Of a stretch of 64,000 nucleotides of DNA, positions 25,308-33,913 are shown piece after piece. Location: contig NC_013037.1 of NCBI RefSeq assembly GCF_000023125.1, forward strand, positions 2,232,001 through 2,296,000, written 5' to 3'. A program made the position numbers and the translations under genes. The DNA comes from Dyadobacter fermentans DSM 18053. Its GTDB lineage: Bacteria; Bacteroidota; Bacteroidia; Cytophagales; Spirosomataceae. The notes beneath the pieces were generated by a model. The model was not told the origin of the DNA. It was given only the letters and a program-made list of their open reading frames with translations, and made no database searches. Positions within the stretch are counted from its first letter, which is position 1, and each line of letters opens with the position of its first letter.

Positions 25308-27323
25308 TCAATTCCTGCGTTTGGAAGCGATATCTGTAAATATTTCATTTCTGACATCTGAGGACAATTCCAGAAACCGCTCGTATTGTTTCAGTACATC
25401 GGCAATGATTTCCTTTTCGGTGAAATACGCGACATTATAGCCGATTCGGTTGTCGCCGAAGTAGCTCATGGGTATGTTGGCCTGATCTTTCCTGACGTTT
25501 GGAACATTAACCTCTTTCACCAATACGCTGGAAACCAGACGGCTCTCATTGCGAACGCCGTAGACAAAGTCCTCGATTTGCTTGTGCCGGATCGTGAGCG
25601 ATACATCTGTCGGGTTGGCCCGGAAGTCGATGCCCGCGGTGATCCCTTTGCTGTTAAACTCTGCCGCCAGTTCCGCCAATGCGCCGCGTACCGTGGTGCC
25701 TATGTATTCTTCCACGTTTTCGGACGTTTTCACCGACACGATTCTGTGCAGCCGCTCTTTCCACAACTCACCTGACCAATAGCTGGTTGCCGGTGAAAAG
25801 TCTGTGTTATAATAGTAGCTATCGACCACCAGCGCCCGTACCAGACAGTAACAAAAAAGGATCATCACCACCGAAAAAGGCAATGCGGTGATCAGCGTCA
25901 TCGTCTGCAAGGATTGCAAGCCGCCGGCATTCAACAGCACCAGCGCAAGCAACGCAAGCAGCGCCCCCCAGCAGACGAGCTGCCATTTGGGTGACTTTTC
26001 GGCATTGTGGGAGGCAATGCTGTTGATCACAAATATCCCGGAGTCGGCCGATGTCACAAAAAATACAAATATGATGAAGATGGAAAAACTGCTGCTAAGT
26101 CCGGGAGCGGGCAAATAATCCAGAAAACGGAACAGCAGCTCGTCGGCATTGGCCGTGAGACTGCTGAGCTGCCCGGCGGCCTCGTGCTGGTCAAACCAGA
26201 TCGCAGAATTCCCGAAGACTGTCATCCACAGGAAGTTGAATGCGGTAGGAAGGATCAATACCGCGCAGATAAACTCCCGGATAGTCCTGCCGCGGGAGAT
26301 CCCGGCAATAAACAGCCCTACGTACGGCGCCCAGGAGATCCACCATGCCCAGTATAAGATTGTCCATTGAAAGTACCATGGCTGCCGTTCGGGCTCGTAG
26401 GCATGGGTATTGAATGTTAAGCTTAAAAACTGGTTCAGGTAATCGCCTATGCCTTCGGAGAGCGTGCCCATCAGAAAAACGGTTGGCCCGAACGTGAGTA
26501 CAAACAGCATCAACAGGACCGCACCGGTGATGTTCAACTGGCTCAGAAACTTGACGCCCTTGCTCACGCCGGTGGTGGCCGAAAAAATCGAAATAGCCAT
26601 GATTACAAGCACAATCACGATTTGTGATGAAAACCCAGAACTCTCGATAAGCCCTACTTCCACCAGTCCGGCACTGAGCTGCACCACGCCAAAGCCCAGC
26701 GTGGTGGTGATACCGAAGAAAGTACTGCATAGTGCAAAAGTGTCGATCGCGTCGCCCGCGGTGCCGTTGAGCCGGTCTTTCAAAATCGGGTAAAAGCAAC
26801 TTCTCAGCGACAGGGGCAGCTTATAGCGGTAAGTAAAATAGGCCAGCGAGAGTCCCACCACCCCGTAAATCGCCCAGGCGTGAATGCCCCAGTGAAAAAA
26901 GGTATACAGCTGCGCGTTTTTGGAACGGGCAATCTGGTCCATCTGCCCGAAGGTTGGATCAGAAAAATGCGATAACGGTTCGGATACGCTGAAATACATC
27001 AAACCGATGCCCATTCCAGCCGCAAACAGCATCGAAATCCAAGAAAAGAAAGAATACTCGGGCACGGCGTCGTTATCGCCCAACGTAATCGAACCGAATT
27101 TACTGAAAACCAGCGCCAGCAGGAAAAACACGAAAATGGTGACCGACCAGACATAAGCCCAATTTAAATTGACAAATATCCAATCCTTCATTTGCGCCAG
27201 CAGCGTACCCGTGACTTGTGGAAAAAAACTGGCCAGAAAAGTGACTGCCAGGATAAACAACAGGCTGGGAACGGTGATGCCCTTCTTGAAGGTCGTGCGA
27301 GGAAGGAAATAGCTGTTTTTCAT
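25308..27323 (-). CDS. BCCT-family betaine/choline/carnitine transporter with long C-terminal domain
   Basis: A 671-residue inner-membrane secondary transporter of the betaine-choline-carnitine family. Twelve hydrophobic segments are visible. Family motifs are the glycine-rich helix FAAGMGIGLMYFSVSEP (about residues 98-114), the tryptophan-rich helix WTILYWAWWISWAPYVGLF (about 320-338, substrate box and G-x-x-x-G neighbourhood) and ISRGRTIREF. About 150 soluble residues follow the last helix (FVYGVRNESRLVSS), as in the BetT-type choline transporters. This predicts uptake of an osmoprotectant or its precursor. The SDR and AraC downstream on the same strand could serve metabolism or regulation of the solute; no glycine-betaine synthesis enzyme is adjacent. 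Confidence 0.93.
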   Translation of the reverse strand: MKNSYFLPRTTFKKGITVPSLLFILAVTFLASFFPQVTGTLLAQMKDWIFVNLNWAYVWSVTIFVFFLLALVFSKFGSITLGDNDAVPEYSFFSWISMLFAAGMGIGLMYFSVSEPLSHFSDPTFGQMDQIARSKNAQLYTFFHWGIHAWAIYGVVGLSLAYFTYRYKLPLSLRSCFYPILKDRLNGTAGDAIDTFALCSTFFGITTTLGFGVVQLSAGLVEVGLIESSGFSSQIVIVLVIMAISIFSATTGVSKGVKFLSQLNITGAVLLMLFVLTFGPTVFLMGTLSEGIGDYLNQFLSLTFNTHAYEPERQPWYFQWTILYWAWWISWAPYVGLFIAGISRGRTIREFICAVLILPTAFNFLWMTVFGNSAIWFDQHEAAGQLSSLTANADELLFRFLDYLPAPGLSSSFSIFIIFVFFVTSADSGIFVINSIASHNAEKSPKWQLVCWGALLALLALVLLNAGGLQSLQTMTLITALPFSVVMILFCYCLVRALVVDSYYYNTDFSPATSYWSGELWKERLHRIVSVKTSENVEEYIGTTVRGALAELAAEFNSKGITAGIDFRANPTDVSLTIRHKQIEDFVYGVRNESRLVSSVLVKEVNVPNVRKDQANIPMSYFGDNRIGYNVAYFTEKEIIADVLKQYERFLELSSDVRNEIFTDIASKRRN

Positions 27324-27358
27324 GGGGTGCGTTTTAGTGTGACAAAAAGCCCGCAGTC

Positions 27359-27366
27359 CAAAAGTA
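27359..27366 (-). promoter_or_regulatory. Candidate -7 element (TACTTTTG) for the BCCT operon
   Basis: TACTTTTG on the minus strand fits the Bacteroidota primary-sigma -7 consensus TAnnTTTG and lies 36 bp before the transporter ATG. The expected -33 TTTG is not clear, so support is partial. Confidence 0.4.
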
Positions 27367-27430
27367 TAAAACTAAAACGATAGCTGCCTGGTATGCCATT
27401 CGGGCACGAGCGGGTTGTGCCAGAAAACAA

Positions 27431-27448
27431 TATAGAATTAATTCTATA
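27431..27448. promoter_or_regulatory. Perfect 18-bp palindrome, candidate operator between divergent operons
   Basis: TATAGAATT/AATTCTATA is a perfect 18-bp dyad in the 257-bp gap between the leftward BCCT operon and the rightward tyrosinase operon. It sits upstream of both candidate promoters, the position expected of a dimeric regulator's site. AT-rich composition makes chance occurrence possible. Confidence 0.4.
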
Positions 27449-27476
27449 ACTATTGTCAAACTAATTAGTAACTGGC

Positions 27477-27507
27477 TTTGCTTCGATAGCCTTCGTTTCT
27501 ACTTTTA
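27477..27507 (+). promoter_or_regulatory. Candidate promoter for the tyrosinase operon
   Basis: TTTG (27477-27480), a 19-nt spacer and TACTTTTA (27500-27507) closely fit the Bacteroidota -33/-7 layout (TTTG, 19-21 nt, TAnnTTTG, one mismatch). Predicted transcription would begin near 27514, about 67 nt before the chosen ATG. Confidence 0.42.
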
Positions 27508-27580
27508 GGCCCTGTCAATAATTGCCAGTCAAATCCCATTGCCCGCATTACCTATATCCTTCAACTATAATACAAAAATT

Positions 27581-29185
27581 ATGGCTCAATACGTGCGTAA
27601 CAACGCCTGGAACAACGGCGGTACTTTCGACAACAAAGACCTGTACTGGTACGCCAGGGGCGTCGAGGCGATGATGGCCCGTCCCATTGCCGATTCTGCC
27701 AGCTGGTGGTTTTATGCCGCCATCCACGGCGAGTATGCCAATCCCAATACCCCGTGGTATCCCCGGCCGGCCGCCTTCCCGGGGTGGAGCTTCATCCAGG
27801 GCACACCACAGGTACCCACCACTCCCCTGCCCGACTCCGCCACCATGGACCTGTACTGGAACCAGTGCCAACACGGAAGCTGGTATTTCTTCCCGTGGCA
27901 CCGCGGCTACCTGATGTCGCTGGAAACCCAGCTGCGCGCGGACATTGTAGCAGCCGGCGGACCAGACACCTGGGCGCTCCCCTACTGGAACTATTTCGGA
28001 GGCCAGGGTGGTAGCCAAAGCCAGATGCCACCGGCATTTGCAGCCGAAACACTGCCCGAAGGAACGCCTAATGCCCTTTTCGTGACGATGCGCTACGGCC
28101 CGGATGGCGACGGCAACATTTACGTACCCTGCCCGCCCAAATACCCAACCGGCCCGATCAATGCAAAGGCCATGAAAAACGACCTTTTCACAGGCAGCGA
28201 CGCGGTAACACGCCCGCCCGGCTTTGGCGGACCGCAAACCACATTTGCCCACAACGGTTCTCCGCACGGTAACTTTGAAAGCAACCCGCACGATCTGGTA
28301 CATGGCTATGTAGGCGGCCAGCCAGGCCCTTCCGATGCGATCTACGGCATTATGGGCGACCCCGGCACAGCCGCATTAGACCCGATTTTCTATCTCCACC
28401 ACTGCAATATCGACCGCATGTGGGAGGCCTGGAATGACCAGGGCAACAGCAATCCGACGGTGTCCAGCTGGACGAATGGCCCTTCGCGCCAGTTTGCGAT
28501 GCCTACCGCCTCCGGCAAACCCTGGAACTACACGCCGGGTGACGTGTCCACGCTCGCCAACCTCGATTACAGCTACGAAAGCCTGGGTATCGAAGACGCA
28601 CCTCAGGCCCCCAAAACACAGCCGGCGCTTACCCTTGCCAAACGCCTTGAAACCCTGGGAGCGTCACCGGAAGCCTCCAATGCCAGCCTGGAAGCAGCGG
28701 CGAGCACAGCACCAAGGAAAACCGAACTGCTGGGTGCAAGTCCAACCGCTCTGAAACTCAGCAAAACGCCCATCGAAATCACTGTTGCACTGGACGCCAG
28801 CACGCGCAAGGCCGCGGAAGTAAGCCTGCTGAAAGCCTCCGTCAGCGCACTGCCCGATAAAGCCTACCTTCGCCTCGAAAACGTGAGCGGGATTTATGAC
28901 GCCACCATTCTCGGCATTTCGGTAAGCACGCCCGAAAGCGGCGGCAGTTATCTCGTTGGCCATGTTGCGCTTTTCGGCTTGCGGCGCGCAACCGTTTCGG
29001 ACGGCCAGCATGGCGGGGAAGGACTTTCCTTTATCCTCGACATCACGCCGTTCATCGATGAGCTGCATCTCAACAACGCGCTCAATGCGGACGCTGTGAA
29101 AGTGGCCATCGTGCCCGACAAACCCCTCCCCGACGGTACGGAGGTAACCATCGGCCGTGTAAGCATTTACCGCGAAGCGTTTTAA
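27581..29185 (+). CDS. Tyrosinase-family copper oxidase with C-terminal tail domain
   Basis: A 534-residue type-3 copper protein. CuA ligands appear to be H49, H98 and H107 (in [14 protein letters not shown]) and CuB ligands H237, H241 and H273/H274 (in [12 protein letters not shown] and [15 protein letters not shown]). The family oxidises phenols to quinones with oxygen. Residues about 395-534 form a beta-rich C-terminal domain ([17 protein letters not shown] ... [10 protein letters not shown] ... [12 protein letters not shown]) comparable to the KFDV-type tail domain of plant polyphenol oxidases, which covers the active site until removed. The ATG at 27581 is preferred to one at 27539. No classical signal peptide is visible. 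Downstream lie a DUF2182 membrane protein (12-bp gap) and a free copy of the tail domain, all likely in one operon. Confidence 0.92.
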   Translation: MAQYVRNNAWNNGGTFDNKDLYWYARGVEAMMARPIADSASWWFYAAIHGEYANPNTPWYPRPAAFPGWSFIQGTPQVPTTPLPDSATMDLYWNQCQHGSWYFFPWHRGYLMSLETQLRADIVAAGGPDTWALPYWNYFGGQGGSQSQMPPAFAAETLPEGTPNALFVTMRYGPDGDGNIYVPCPPKYPTGPINAKAMKNDLFTGSDAVTRPPGFGGPQTTFAHNGSPHGNFESNPHDLVHGYVGGQPGPSDAIYGIMGDPGTAALDPIFYLHHCNIDRMWEAWNDQGNSNPTVSSWTNGPSRQFAMPTASGKPWNYTPGDVSTLANLDYSYESLGIEDAPQAPKTQPALTLAKRLETLGASPEASNASLEAAASTAPRKTELLGASPTALKLSKTPIEITVALDASTRKAAEVSLLKASVSALPDKAYLRLENVSGIYDATILGISVSTPESGGSYLVGHVALFGLRRATVSDGQHGGEGLSFILDITPFIDELHLNNALNADAVKVAIVPDKPLPDGTEVTIGRVSIYREAF

Positions 29186-29197
29186 CCCAATACACGC

Positions 29198-29992
29198 ATG
29201 ATTTACAACGACAGGGAATACAGGCAGGTGAGGAATGTGGTGATGGGCGTCAGCCTGATTGCCTGGGCCATGATTTTCAATAAGCCCGCCTCCTCATCGT
29301 CCTGGTGCTGCGGCGGCGATTGCCCGAGTCAGCTGCAAATGGCTCTCGGAGCGGACGCCCCACTGACCCTGATCGCGGAAGTGGCACTGACAGAAAATGC
29401 GCCTGGTCCCCTGCTCGGGGATTGGGCGCTTATGCTGCTGGCCATGATGACGCCCACGCTGATACACCCGCTCGTGCACGTACGGATGAGCAGCTTCGCC
29501 AGCAGGCGTCTCCGGGCGACGGCGCTGTTTACAGCAGGATATTTGGGAATGTGGATGCTGGCTGGCCTGCCTTTTCTGGCCACCATGCTGGCTTCCAGGG
29601 CGATATGGCCGGGATCATACATACCGGCGATCGTGGTGGGCATGTTCGCATTGCTTTGGCAGGCCTCGCCCATTAAACAACGGGCGCTGAACCGCTGCCA
29701 CAAGCACATGCCATTGCATGCATTCGGCAAAAAGGCGGATGCAGATACGTTGGTTTTTGGGGTGGTGCATGGAAGCTGGTGCCTTTCTTCCTGCTGGGCG
29801 CTGATGCTTTTTGCAATGCTGCTGCCGGAAGGGCATTCGCTGGGAATGGCGGCGGTGAGCATCCTTGTGTTTTGCGAGCGGCTCGACCCACCCAAAACAC
29901 CGGCCTGGCAATGGCGCGGTTTTAGTACCATTTCAGGATACTTGATGAACCGGATACCCAAAACCCACGCCGGATCAACGACTGGTGCCTGA
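29198..29992 (+). CDS. DUF2182-family metal-binding integral membrane protein
   Basis: A 264-residue inner-membrane protein with about six hydrophobic segments. Family features of DUF2182 (PF09948, annotated as predicted metal-binding membrane protein) are DWALMLLAMMTPTLIHP, the Cys/His segment RALNRCHKHMP and SWCLSSCWALM. A cysteine-rich stretch near the N-terminus (SSWCCGGDCP) adds possible metal ligands. It lies 12 bp after the tyrosinase and overlaps or abuts the tail-domain gene, so it probably helps supply or handle copper for the oxidase; that role is inferred from context. The C-terminus is extended and soluble. Confidence 0.8.
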   Translation: MIYNDREYRQVRNVVMGVSLIAWAMIFNKPASSSSWCCGGDCPSQLQMALGADAPLTLIAEVALTENAPGPLLGDWALMLLAMMTPTLIHPLVHVRMSSFASRRLRATALFTAGYLGMWMLAGLPFLATMLASRAIWPGSYIPAIVVGMFALLWQASPIKQRALNRCHKHMPLHAFGKKADADTLVFGVVHGSWCLSSCWALMLFAMLLPEGHSLGMAAVSILVFCERLDPPKTPAWQWRGFSTISGYLMNRIPKTHAGSTTGA

Positions 29993-30008
29993 TCCAAATC
30001 GCAAAGCC

Positions 30009-30470
30009 ATGTACTCCGCCCAAAATCGTGAAACGATTGCATTGCGTACAGAGCCACTGGAAGTCTGGGGAGCTGGCGCCGATGCAGACATTCCGCTCAC
30101 CCGGGAAGGCATTGATAAGTTGGCGCAATCGTATGCAGACACGCTCATTGGGAGGACCGGCCGCATTTACCTGGCACTTGAAAATATCCGCGGAACCCGG
30201 GACGCCACCATTCTGAAAGTGTATGTCCATACTACCGAACTGGCGGAATGGCAGGTGGAACATCTGGCCGATAGCATCAGCCTGTTCGGGCTGCGCAGAG
30301 CCAGTAGCGCCGAGGGCCTCACATCATTTCTCGACATTACTTCCATTATCAATAACCTGTCGGCAACTGGCCCGTTTCATCAGATGCGCGTCCATATCCA
30401 GCCCGAGCGGGTATTGCCAGAGACGACGGACATTGTAATTGAGAGCATTCGTATATTTCTGGAACATTAG
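30009..30470 (+). CDS. Free-standing tyrosinase tail-like domain protein
   Basis: About 153 residues. It aligns by eye along most of its length with the C-terminal domain of the tyrosinase two genes upstream: IYLALENIRGTRDATILKVY against [39 protein letters not shown] against [14 protein letters not shown] and LSFILDIT, and ERVLPETTDIVIESIRIF against [18 protein letters not shown]. It has no copper-binding core. It may act in trans as a chaperone, shield or regulatory cap for the oxidase. ATG 30009 is used here; a GTG at 29985 overlapping the DUF2182 stop is an equally possible coupled start. It ends at a hairpin overlapping its stop codon. Confidence 0.78.
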   Translation: MYSAQNRETIALRTEPLEVWGAGADADIPLTREGIDKLAQSYADTLIGRTGRIYLALENIRGTRDATILKVYVHTTELAEWQVEHLADSISLFGLRRASSAEGLTSFLDITSIINNLSATGPFHQMRVHIQPERVLPETTDIVIESIRIFLEH

Positions 30471-30504
30471 CACGGAGCTGCCCTCAGGAGAACAGCTCCG
30501 TGCT
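30469..30504. terminator. Bidirectional terminator closing the tyrosinase operon and DUF2383 gene
   Basis: A 12-bp perfect stem (AGCACGGAGCTG / CAGCTCCGTGCT) with a 12-nt loop starts at the stop codon of the tail-domain gene and lies 12 bp from the end of the leftward DUF2383 gene. Only short T runs follow on either side. Confidence 0.7.
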
Positions 30505-30516
30505 TTGGCTGTTTAA

Positions 30517-30969
30517 TTATGCTTTCGCCGCGTCGCGTAGTGCTTTAATCCGGTCGTGTGCGGCGTAGATGCCCTGTGCCTGGCCTCTGATGATTTCCTG
30601 TGCTTCCAGCGAAAGCCCGCTTCTGTTCACGGCATCCTGGTAGGCCTTTTTGATGGCGTCCTCACCTCTTTCGGCTTCCGAGAGAATGCTGGCGCGGTCG
30701 CTTCCACCGAACAGGGACTTCACATCGATCCACACGCGGTGTAATGTCCCGCTTACACTCTTATCTTCTTCAAGGTGCGGGGCGGTCCCGGCGATGGCTG
30801 AAAGCTCCTGTACATTTTTGCGGCTTTGCTGGGCATACTCTGCAAAAATCGCTTTCAAGTCTACATTTTCATCTTTAATATCCTCAATCACTTTCTCAAA
30901 GCCGGCGACGCGGTCATTATTGATCTCGATCAGATCGCCGATCAGGCTTGCGTTTTCGTTGGTTGACAT
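30517..30969 (-). CDS. DUF2383 / PA2169-family four-helix-bundle protein
   Basis: A 150-residue soluble protein made of four long helices with acidic and basic heptad-like spacing (LIEINNDRVAGFEKVIEDI, IFAEYAQQSRKNVQELS, ILSEAERGEDAIKKAYQDA, AAHDRIKALRDA). It matches the DUF2383 family (PF09537), a ferritin-like fold with unknown role, often stress-induced. Glutamates and histidines that could bind metal are present (E103, E106, H137 region), but binding is unproven. A sigma-54-like promoter lies 32-47 bp upstream of its start. Confidence 0.85.
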   Translation of the reverse strand: MSTNENASLIGDLIEINNDRVAGFEKVIEDIKDENVDLKAIFAEYAQQSRKNVQELSAIAGTAPHLEEDKSVSGTLHRVWIDVKSLFGGSDRASILSEAERGEDAIKKAYQDAVNRSGLSLEAQEIIRGQAQGIYAAHDRIKALRDAAKA

Positions 30970-31000
30970 ATCGTTTCTGGTTTGTTGTGATTGACTGCTA

Positions 31001-31016
31001 TGCCAAGATCGTGCCA
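31001..31016 (-). promoter_or_regulatory. Candidate sigma-54 promoter for the DUF2383 gene
   Basis: Minus-strand TGGCACG-ATCT-TGGCA matches the -24/-12 consensus TGGCACG-N4-TTGCA except one base, with invariant GG and GC at correct spacing. Transcription would start about 20 nt before the ATG at 30969. The regulator and upstream activator site are not identified. Confidence 0.5.
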
Positions 31017-31152
31017 GGAATGCGGAATTAAGAAACCATCAGCCTGTCTTTTTTATTCACGGTTTGGGACAATGTGGTGTTATATCTGAATACCGGCGTG
31101 CTTTCTCATATAGATTACCACAACTGACCGTTCGGCCATTAAAACGCTTCCA

Positions 31153-32139
31153 ATGTTTTGGGTTAAAAATCTTTGCCTGATTCTCACCGGAATCCTGATT
31201 CTCGAAAGCCACGCATGTGCCCAAAAGCCGGCGGCACCTCCCGTTTCTGTCATTCTCGACACGGACATGGACTCCGATGTGGACGACGTGGGCGCGCTTG
31301 CCATGCTCCATGCGTATGAAAAGCGTAATATGGCCCGCATCCTGGGCATCATAGTAACAAGCGATGAGAAATACAGTGCCGGCTGTACAGATGCCATCAA
31401 CAGATGGTTTGGCCGTAAGGATATTCCGATCGGCGTCAGCCAGAAAGACTCGCTGCGAACATTTTCCAGATACACCAGGCAAATCTCAGAGCGCTTCCCC
31501 ACCCGGTTTACAACCAATGCCGATGCGGAAGACGGGACGGCGCTATACCGGAAATTGCTGGCCGCACAGCCTGACACCAGCGTGGTTATTATCACCATCG
31601 GGCACCTGACAAGTCTTGCCCGGCTGATGACGTCAGGCCCGGATACGATCAGCCCGTTGAACGGCGCCGACCTTGTGAAAAGAAAAGTGAAGCGATGGTC
31701 CTGCATGGGAGGCCAGTTCCCTGCGGGAAAAGAAGCCAACTTTTACAGGCCAGACCCCGCTTCAACCATTATTTGCCTTGCCAAATGGGAACTGCCCGTA
31801 ACTTTCGCCGGCTGGGAAGCAGGTAACCAGATCGTTACCGGCGGCCCGGCATTTAAATCACAATCCAATCCGAATAGCCCTACTTACCACGCGTACGATC
31901 TCTACAATGGCTTTGCAGGACGTGCAAGCTGGGACCAGCTCTCCGTTTTGGAAGCGATTGAAGGAACTGATCCCTACTTTGATCTAAGGAAAGACGGCCA
32001 ATGCAAAGTTGCCCCCGATGGAAGCAACCAATGGATTTCGCTACCCAACGGCCTGCACGGCTATTTAAGCATCAGATCGTCTGTCGCCACCATCCGCGAG
32101 CGAATCAATATGCTGATGCTTGGTACGCGCAATCCTTAA
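31153..32139 (+). CDS. Secreted nucleoside hydrolase-family protein (IU-type)
   Basis: A 328-residue exported protein: signal peptide about 1-23 (ending SHACAQ), then the nucleoside hydrolase fold with the calcium-binding aspartate cluster DTDMDSDVDD (about residues 36-45), matching the family's D-x-D-x-x-x-D-D. The GHLTSLARLM segment (about 150) matches the usual GPLTNLA region. The family hydrolyses N-glycosidic bonds of nucleosides to ribose and base. Bacteroidota have many periplasmic paralogues of unknown specificity, so nucleoside activity is likely but not certain. It stands alone between DUF2383 and the PUL. Confidence 0.85.
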   Translation: MFWVKNLCLILTGILILESHACAQKPAAPPVSVILDTDMDSDVDDVGALAMLHAYEKRNMARILGIIVTSDEKYSAGCTDAINRWFGRKDIPIGVSQKDSLRTFSRYTRQISERFPTRFTTNADAEDGTALYRKLLAAQPDTSVVIITIGHLTSLARLMTSGPDTISPLNGADLVKRKVKRWSCMGGQFPAGKEANFYRPDPASTIICLAKWELPVTFAGWEAGNQIVTGGPAFKSQSNPNSPTYHAYDLYNGFAGRASWDQLSVLEAIEGTDPYFDLRKDGQCKVAPDGSNQWISLPNGLHGYLSIRSSVATIRERINMLMLGTRNP

Positions 32140-32188
32140 CGACCGGCAAAGGAGGCAATAGACAATGCTCTTTTTGACCGACTTTTTA

Positions 32189-33904
32189 TTATTCGGGCAA
32201 AATCATCACTGCTGTACCTGGCCGAAGAGACAGTTCAATGGCATTGCCAGTCAGCACTTTGCCTTTTTCCAGCAGCTTTCTGCCATCTATCCCGATCTCG
32301 TAAATAGCTGCACGGGAAGTGCCCTTCCATTCCGCCGGCAGCAGCCAGCGGCGTTTATCGTAGCCGTGCTCGCTGTATGCCATGATTTGCTTGCCCTGCC
32401 ACAATGCCGGCACAAAAAAGTCGTCGTTATCCCGCAAAATGAACGCCCCCTTTCGGATCACGCGGTGGCCGTTCTCCACTCCTGCCCGCACACCTTCCGA
32501 ATAAAACAAGGTGTCGCCTGCCATACCCACGCGGCTGAGCCGGCTCAGATAGTACCAGGGCAGCGTCGTGCGGCAAAACTGGGCCATGAAACCGGGCAGG
32601 TTATCTTTGTCTTTCAGAAAAATTTCTTCTCCCTGCATACTCGACCCAAAACGGAAATCTCCATCGTCTTTCCGGCTGGTGCGGCCACGGGCGGAAAGCA
32701 TTTCGGGCGTTTCGAGCTGGTAGGCGGCGTCATCAGGGTACCACCACGACATTGGTTGCAGGCCCGTGAAACCTTCGCCCGGTGGATGCGCCCAGAAAAT
32801 CCCTTCCCCCGTCACATCGAAGCCTTTCGCCCGCCAGTATTTGAAGATCTTGCGCTGGGTTTCCACTTCTTTATAAATGTCGATACCGCCGTTTTCCTTT
32901 TTCGCATGCCACGGACTGATCGTTTCCTCGTGCTCACCTTTGGCAACGAACACGTCGACATGGATCGTTTTACCCTCTTTCAGCTCGGGCACCATTTCGA
33001 TGAGCGCGTCAATTCGTTTCTGACCCAGGCCCTGGTCCCATTCACGCGTATAGCTTACGTGGTACATGCTGTCGCCCTGGATCTGCATCCCGGCCACGAG
33101 CAGCTTTCCATTTTTGTCCTTCGCGATGATGTCGCGCTTCACATACTCGTCCCAGAGCGGGCTGTGGCGGTAGGCGTCCACCATATTGATATGCAGGCTC
33201 ACAGTCGTGTTGTATTTCCGTCCTTCGCGGATCAGCCAGCGGAGACTTTCGAGCGCCGTGGCGTCCTGCGCGCGTTTGAGGCGCGGGTTCACCTCGTCCC
33301 AGGCCGGATACTGGTGGTCGTGCCCGCCTTTTTGCCAGCCTACGAGGTAGAGTATTTTCGGAATGCCATTTGTGAGATTATCTGTTTTACGGATCACTTC
33401 AAGCGCCTGCTCGAACGTGCAGATCACGTCGTGCTGCCTGGCAAACAACGGTTCTTTTCGAAGTCGCTCCACCGGTTCGCCTTCCATGCCCATCATCAAT
33501 TTCATGACGAGTGCCTGATGGTAATCACGGTAGTAGGGCCTCACGGTGATATCTGTTGTGGCCGTCAATGTTTGGCTGCCCGTCGAATACAATGCGGTAA
33601 TGGTGGCAATGCCCCCTTCCCGGCCCGTCACCTGGTTGCCTGTCAGCGTCACCACTGGCGCATTGCCGCTGGTGATCCTGTTTTTGGCATTGAAATGCAC
33701 GTCGCCGATTTTCAGCGGCACAGCCCGTCCGTCGCGCAGGACACCTGTCACGCGCAAGGTGGCTTTTTCATCGGGATGCAGCACCGGGTTTAGCACCGGT
33801 TTGTCGGCTTCTATTCTGATATATTGGTACGCCGGTTTGGGCGCCTGTGCATTCAGCCGGAATGCAAACAGGACCAGCAAAACCGGTAGCAGATGATACT
33901 TCAT
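32189..33904 (-). CDS. GH101-like glycoside hydrolase (endo-alpha-N-acetylgalactosaminidase-related)
   Basis: A 571-residue exported enzyme: signal peptide about 1-19, an Ig-like/BIG2-type domain (about 25-122), then a TIM-barrel with GH101 hallmarks: YLVGWQKGGHDHQYPAWDE (about 186-204), VSLHINMVDAY (about 235-245), HVDVF with candidate nucleophile D317, and GFDVTGEGIF with candidate acid E367. A beta-rich tail ends the protein. GH101 enzymes release Gal-beta-1,3-GalNAc from Ser/Thr of O-glycoproteins; this protein is shorter than studied members, so specificity may differ. It is the last gene of PUL 1, 9 bp after the GH110 gene. Confidence 0.75.
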   Translation of the reverse strand: MKYHLLPVLLVLFAFRLNAQAPKPAYQYIRIEADKPVLNPVLHPDEKATLRVTGVLRDGRAVPLKIGDVHFNAKNRITSGNAPVVTLTGNQVTGREGGIATITALYSTGSQTLTATTDITVRPYYRDYHQALVMKLMMGMEGEPVERLRKEPLFARQHDVICTFEQALEVIRKTDNLTNGIPKILYLVGWQKGGHDHQYPAWDEVNPRLKRAQDATALESLRWLIREGRKYNTTVSLHINMVDAYRHSPLWDEYVKRDIIAKDKNGKLLVAGMQIQGDSMYHVSYTREWDQGLGQKRIDALIEMVPELKEGKTIHVDVFVAKGEHEETISPWHAKKENGGIDIYKEVETQRKIFKYWRAKGFDVTGEGIFWAHPPGEGFTGLQPMSWWYPDDAAYQLETPEMLSARGRTSRKDDGDFRFGSSMQGEEIFLKDKDNLPGFMAQFCRTTLPWYYLSRLSRVGMAGDTLFYSEGVRAGVENGHRVIRKGAFILRDNDDFFVPALWQGKQIMAYSEHGYDKRRWLLPAEWKGTSRAAIYEIGIDGRKLLEKGKVLTGNAIELSLRPGTAVMILPE

Positions 33905-33913
33905 TGTGTTGAT

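Noticed and set aside
32165..33793. Long plus-strand open frame opposite the GH101-like gene
   Set aside because: Antisense shadow; the minus strand has signal peptide, Ig-like domain and glycosidase motifs, the plus strand has none.
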